Origin: Betaproteobacteria bacterium
GTDB lineage: Bacteria > Pseudomonadota > Gammaproteobacteria > Burkholderiales > Burkholderiaceae_E
Assembly (NCBI GenBank): GCA_016868095.1
Contig: VGHV01000002.1
Location: 1 to 29,221, forward strand
DNA length: 29,221 bases
Reading direction: 5' to 3'
The position numbers and the translations under genes are program-made. Every line of letters begins with the position of its first letter. Positions within the stretch are counted from its first letter, which is position 1. Below are positions 26,102 through 29,221 of the stretch, piece after piece. The notes beneath the pieces are model-generated. The model was not told the DNA's origin. It saw only the letters and a list, made by a program, of their open reading frames with translations, and made no database searches.

Positions 26102-27088
26102 ATGAGCGTCGAAACCCCAGCCACAGATCAAGCACCCCAGGTGCCGACAGCGTCAACGCTATTGGAAGGCCAGCCCGCCGCCCCAAAGGTCCTTCATCGA
26201 GCATTGCCTCAAGTGGGGTGGATTGGCACCGGCATCATGGGCCAAAGCATGGCAGGTCACTTGTTAAAAGCAGGCTACCCGCTTCATGTGTACAACCGCA
26301 GCAAGCCAAAGGCTCAGGCTTTGATCGAAGCTGGTGCCCAGTGGCACGACGACCCCATATCGCTCGCTGCGCAGTGCGATGTGGTTTGCACCATGCTCGG
26401 CTATCCGAGTGATGTGGAGTCGCTTTATTGGGGCGGCATGGGTCTGGATACGCCGAATCGGGCAAGCCTACTTGGAGCCATACCCAAAGGCGGTCTGCTC
26501 ATCGATTTCACAACCTCAAGTCCTGCCCTGGCAAGGAGGATCGCTCATGCGGCTGATGTGCTCGGCTTGAGCAGTCTTGATGCTCCGGTCTCAGGGGGCG
26601 ATATCGGCGCAAGGCAGGCCAAGCTATCGATTATGGTGGGCGGCCAAGCGGCTGCCTTTGATCGGGCGCAAGCTTTGTTCGCCTGTATGGGCCAGCAAAT
26701 CGTTTTGCAAGGGCCTGCTGGTTTCGGTCAGCATGCAAAAATGTGTAACCAAATCGTGATCGCTTCCACGCTCATGGGTGTTTGCGAGGCAATCGCCTAT
26801 ATGGGCCGAAGCGGTCTGGATCCCAGCTTGGTCATGCAATCGATTGGGAGTGGAGGCGCTGCAAGTTTTCAGCTCAATACGGTGGGTGCCAAGATCTTGC
26901 GCGGTGACTTTGAGCCGGGCTTTTTTATGGAACACTTCGTCAAGGACATGAGTATTGCGCTTGAGGAGGCCGAGCGCATGCAATTGTCTCTACCAGGTCT
27001 TTCCCAAGCAAAGGCTTTGTACGATCGCTTGATGGCACAAGGCTATGGGCGTCGTGGCACCCAAGCCCTGCTTCGTGCTTATGATTGA
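26102..27088 (+). CDS. NAD(P)-dependent beta-hydroxyacid dehydrogenase / 3-hydroxyisobutyrate dehydrogenase-like protein
   Basis: The family oxidises beta-hydroxyacids or reduces the matching semialdehydes (3-hydroxyisobutyrate, tartronate semialdehyde, succinic semialdehyde). The 328-residue product has the Rossmann motif VGWIGTGIMGQSMAGHLL (glycines 42, 44, 47), the substrate-binding segment DAPVSGGDIGA, and the catalytic lysine K213 in GQHAKMCNQ, as in the family. An Ala/Pro/Thr-rich extension of about 35 residues precedes the fold, which is unusual. I start at ATG 26102, which has GGAG five bases upstream; ATG 26081 would add seven more residues. It is divergent from the Baeyer-Villiger gene and 56 bases upstream of the ene-reductase gene in the same direction. 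The exact substrate is unknown. Confidence 0.85.
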   Translation: MSVETPATDQAPQVPTASTLLEGQPAAPKVLHRALPQVGWIGTGIMGQSMAGHLLKAGYPLHVYNRSKPKAQALIEAGAQWHDDPISLAAQCDVVCTMLGYPSDVESLYWGGMGLDTPNRASLLGAIPKGGLLIDFTTSSPALARRIAHAADVLGLSSLDAPVSGGDIGARQAKLSIMVGGQAAAFDRAQALFACMGQQIVLQGPAGFGQHAKMCNQIVIASTLMGVCEAIAYMGRSGLDPSLVMQSIGSGGAASFQLNTVGAKILRGDFEPGFFMEHFVKDMSIALEEAERMQLSLPGLSQAKALYDRLMAQGYGRRGTQALLRAYD

Positions 27089-27144
27089 GCCATCTTTTCG
27101 ATACACATAGTAGATCAATACTTAAAATAAAAGATCAAATTTAA
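27089..27144. promoter_or_regulatory. AT-rich leader before the ene-reductase gene
   Basis: The 56 bases between the two plus-strand genes are clearly more AT-rich than their surroundings and contain two direct copies of AGATCAA (27112-27118 and 27132-27138). The start codon at 27145 has no Shine-Dalgarno sequence. An own promoter is plausible here, but I cannot name its hexamers with confidence. Confidence 0.35.
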
Positions 27145-28326
27145 ATGGATAATTCAGTAAAACTTTTTAGTGCCTTGAAGATTCGTTATTGCGAACTTCC
27201 CAATCGGGTGGTTGTGGCACCCATGCACCAATACGCTGCTGTCGACGGTTATGTTAATGACTGGCATTTGATGAATGCCGGACGTTTTGCCGCCGGTGGG
27301 GCTGGCCTTGTCATGATGGAGTCGACCAAGGTTGAGCGCCGTGGTTGTGGCACGGTCGGCGACTTGGGCCTTTGGGACGATTGCTTTATTCCAGGGCTTG
27401 CACGCATGGCAGGCTTTATTCAGCACTGCGGCGCAAAATCGGGTATTCAGCTAGGCCACTCAGGGCGCAAGGCACGTTGCATGCGTCCCTGGGAAGGCGG
27501 GCGACCGGTTGCTGCCGATAGCGATACCGCGCGCTCGGTCAAGGATTGGGATGACTGGGAATTAGTGGCCCCGAGCGCTCTTGCTGCCGATGAGGGTTGG
27601 CCGGTGCCACGTGCACTCGGTATCGACGAAATCGCTTCGGTGGTCGAGCAATTCGCCCAAGCAGCCGAGCGAGCCGATCGAGCCGGTTTTGACATGATCG
27701 AGTTGCATGGAGCGCATGGTTTTTTGATCCATGAATTTTTGTCGCCGCTTGCCAACCAGCGTCAAGATGCATACGGCGGCACTGAGTCCAAACGGATGCG
27801 CTTTGCGCTTGAGGTTGCCGAAGCGGTCCGTGCGCGCTGGCCAGCCGCAAAGCCCTTGTTCATGCGTTTGTCGGTCCAAGACGATGCGGGCTGGGGTCCG
27901 GAGCAAAGTGTGGTGCTTGCGCGCGAACTCAAGCGTCTTGGGGTTGATGCGATCGATTGCAGTGCTGGCGGCATCCTTGGAAAGCCGCCTTCTGGGGCCG
28001 CCAAGCCAGCCTAAGGTTATCAGGTCCCTTATGCCGAACAGATCAAGCGCGATGCGGGTCTGCTCACCATGGCGGTTGGACTCATTGTCCACGCAACACA
28101 AGCCGAGGCAATTCTGCAATCGGGTCAGGCTGATTTGATCGCTTTGGCTCGGGAATTGTTATACAACCCGAATTGGGCGGTCGACGCCGCACAAAAGCTT
28201 GGGGTTGATCCCAAGTTCACTATGCTGCCTCCAGCTTATCAGTACTGGCTCGAGCGACGGGCAGCAACAGTGCCCAAGGTGAAGGCATCGACCTGGGGGT
28301 CGATGCGTTTCATGGGGGCTAAATGA
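27145..28326 (+). pseudogene. Old Yellow Enzyme family NADH:flavin oxidoreductase (YqjM/XenA type), interrupted by an in-frame TAA
   Basis: Old Yellow Enzymes are FMN ene-reductases that use NADPH to reduce activated C=C bonds and some nitro compounds. The frame reads as one family member of 393 codons but is broken by TAA at codon 290 (28012-28014), with no frameshift: the family motif [10 protein letters not shown] continues in the same frame directly after it, then [22 protein letters not shown] and the end at 28326. Upstream parts are intact: LPNRVVVAPMHQY (about 18-30), GIQLGHSGRKA, HGAHGFLIHEFLSP (H188, H191) and DAYGG. The truncated product of 289 residues would lack the last strands and helices that hold the FMN phosphate. 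The active-site cysteine of YqjM-like enzymes is replaced by His 28. Recent nonsense mutation or sequencing error are the main explanations. Confidence 0.85.
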
Positions 28327-28362
28327 CTTACTGAATGTTCGCTAGGTTTTTAGACCCGCGTG

Positions 28363-29221
28363 TTAGGCCGGTTCAAACACACCTTTACCGGTGGTTTGCT
28401 GATCGAAGAGTGCATAAGCTTCAGGCGCCTGATCAAGCGTCCAGCGATGGGTAAAAAGTTGATCGAGATCAACGCCTCTGTCTGCCACATACTCGGCACA
28501 GGCGGCCTGGCCCACTGTGGAAAAAGTCCATGAACCGATGAGCGTGACCTGGCGACGCAGCAAATCGGGACTCACATCAAGCGTGACGCTATCGCCTTCG
28601 CCTACAAAGCAAGCCTTGCCCCAGGTGCGAACGCAGCGAACGGCCTGAGCGCGGGCTTTGGGTGATGAGGATGCGTCAACCGAGGCATGAGCACCTCGGC
28701 CGTGGGTGTGATCGCGAATTGCACTCACCACATCATCAACTTCGGCTGGATTGATCAAGATATCCGCACCAAAGGCCTTTGCACGATCGAGTCGCTCTTG
28801 ACTGGTATCGAGTGCGATCACCCGGGCGCCCATTTCAGCAGCCAGCAATGTGACCGAAAGACCAACAGGGCCTTGCCCAAAGACTGCAATCGTTTGATCA
28901 CCGGTGAGTTGCAGGCGGTGTAAAGCGCCCCAAGCTGTTCCCGTTCCGCAAGAAATCGCAGCTCCAGCTTTAAAGCTCAAGGCATCGGGCAGTGGCACCA
29001 GGGTGCGCGCAGGGCACTTCATATATCGCGCATGGGCTCCATGGCCTGTGGCACCGTAGACCTCGGCGACACCGTCCACGCAAAGCTGCATCCAACCCGT
29101 TGAGCAATGGTCGCAAACGCCACAGCCGCGATAGTGATGCTGCATGACCCGCATGCCTTCGCGAGCCATGGCAGGCGACACGCCAGGGCCTACTGCCGCC
29201 ACCACGCCGCAAGGTTCGTGG
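28363..29221 (-). CDS. Zinc-dependent alcohol dehydrogenase, MDR family (N-terminus beyond window)
   Basis: This medium-chain dehydrogenase oxidises an alcohol with NAD(P). The frame is open to the right edge: codons before the in-frame GTG at 29205 read HEPCG, part of the zinc signature GHEPCG, so the true start lies outside. Visible are the structural zinc site C-x2-C-x2-C-x7-C (GCGVCDHCSTGWMQLC), the cofactor-fold loop VFGQGPVGLSVTLLAAEMGA, and the adjoining strand end IALDTSQERLDRA, whose acidic Asp suggests NAD preference. The stop is TAA 28365-28363, facing the ene-reductase gene across 36 bases. The first 60 or so residues are missing from view. The substrate cannot be told; threonine, sorbitol and generic alcohol dehydrogenases share this pattern. 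Confidence 0.9.
   Translation of the reverse strand, partial: HEPCGVVAAVGPGVSPAMAREGMRVMQHHYRGCGVCDHCSTGWMQLCVDGVAEVYGATGHGAHARYMKCPARTLVPLPDALSFKAGAAISCGTGTAWGALHRLQLTGDQTIAVFGQGPVGLSVTLLAAEMGARVIALDTSQERLDRAKAFGADILINPAEVDDVVSAIRDHTHGRGAHASVDASSSPKARAQAVRCVRTWGKACFVGEGDSVTLDVSPDLLRRQVTLIGSWTFSTVGQAACAEYVADRGVDLDQLFTHRWTLDQAPEAYALFDQQTTGKGVFEPA

Noticed and set aside
28012..28014. Recoding of the TAA as selenocysteine, pyrrolysine or a changed genetic code
   Set aside because: Sec uses TGA and Pyl uses TAG, and TAA serves as a normal stop for several genes in this window such as rsmA and ybeZ.
27562..28119. Minus-strand open frame of 185 codons across the ene-reductase stop
   Set aside because: It is antisense to a clear Old Yellow Enzyme frame on both sides of the stop and shows no family motif.
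1..29221. CRISPR arrays, tRNA or rRNA genes, transposases, phage or toxin-antitoxin genes
   Set aside because: I looked on both strands and saw no regularly spaced repeats, no tRNA-like cloverleaf and no protein with such motifs.

Overview
The window is chromosomal DNA of a betaproteobacterium, most likely a member of the Burkholderiales with a compact genome. The evidence is gene order and protein style. The minus-strand run amgK-murU-ubiH-dusB-fis-purH-ruvC-ruvA-ruvB, the divergent lptD-surA-rsmA run, and the miaB-phoH-ybeY-lnt-glyQ-glyS-gmhB-plsC-ygjP-gloA run are all typical of that group. Fis is the short betaproteobacterial form. Genes are packed tightly: many neighbours share ATGA or GTGA stop/start overlaps, and no gene-free stretch reaches 300 bases (the longest is about 213). 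I see no rRNA, tRNA, CRISPR array, insertion sequence or phage gene.

Layout. (1) 1-7659, minus strand: amgK and murU (peptidoglycan recycling), a UbiH-family flavin hydroxylase (ubiquinone), dusB (tRNA dihydrouridine), fis (nucleoid protein), purH (last steps of IMP synthesis), and the ruvC-ruvA-ruvB Holliday junction genes, with ruvB cut by the window edge. (2) 7736-12193, plus strand: lptD and surA (outer-membrane assembly) and rsmA (16S rRNA dimethylation). (3) 12212-23356, minus strand: about eleven nearly contiguous genes, a patatin-like lipase followed by miaB, phoH, ybeY, lnt, glyQ, glyS, gmhB, plsC, a YgjP-like metalloprotease and gloA. (4) 23570-29221: an accessory-looking block of redox and catabolic genes in mixed orientation: a tandem Rid-fold protein, a Baeyer-Villiger monooxygenase, a beta-hydroxyacid dehydrogenase-like protein, an Old Yellow Enzyme gene interrupted by an in-frame TAA, and a zinc alcohol dehydrogenase running off the right edge.

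How they work together. Regions 1-3 are housekeeping: DNA repair, purine synthesis, ribosome and tRNA maturation, envelope biogenesis and lipoprotein acylation. Three genes that usually sit in these conserved runs are missing from their expected slots: pepP (next to ubiH), pdxA (between surA and rsmA) and corC/ybeX (between ybeY and lnt). The junctions are closed up seamlessly, which fits genome streamlining or relocation.

Region 4 is the only part that could hold something less well described. An ene-reductase, an alcohol dehydrogenase and a Baeyer-Villiger monooxygenase side by side suggest oxidation of a cyclic or unsaturated alcohol or ketone, but the substrate cannot be told from sequence. 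I did not find a clearly novel system. The best leads are the interrupted ene-reductase, the tandem Rid-domain protein, an inverted repeat in the monooxygenase divergent promoter region, a 46-bp imperfect tandem repeat upstream of the patatin gene, and an apparent excess of the hexamer CGATCG.
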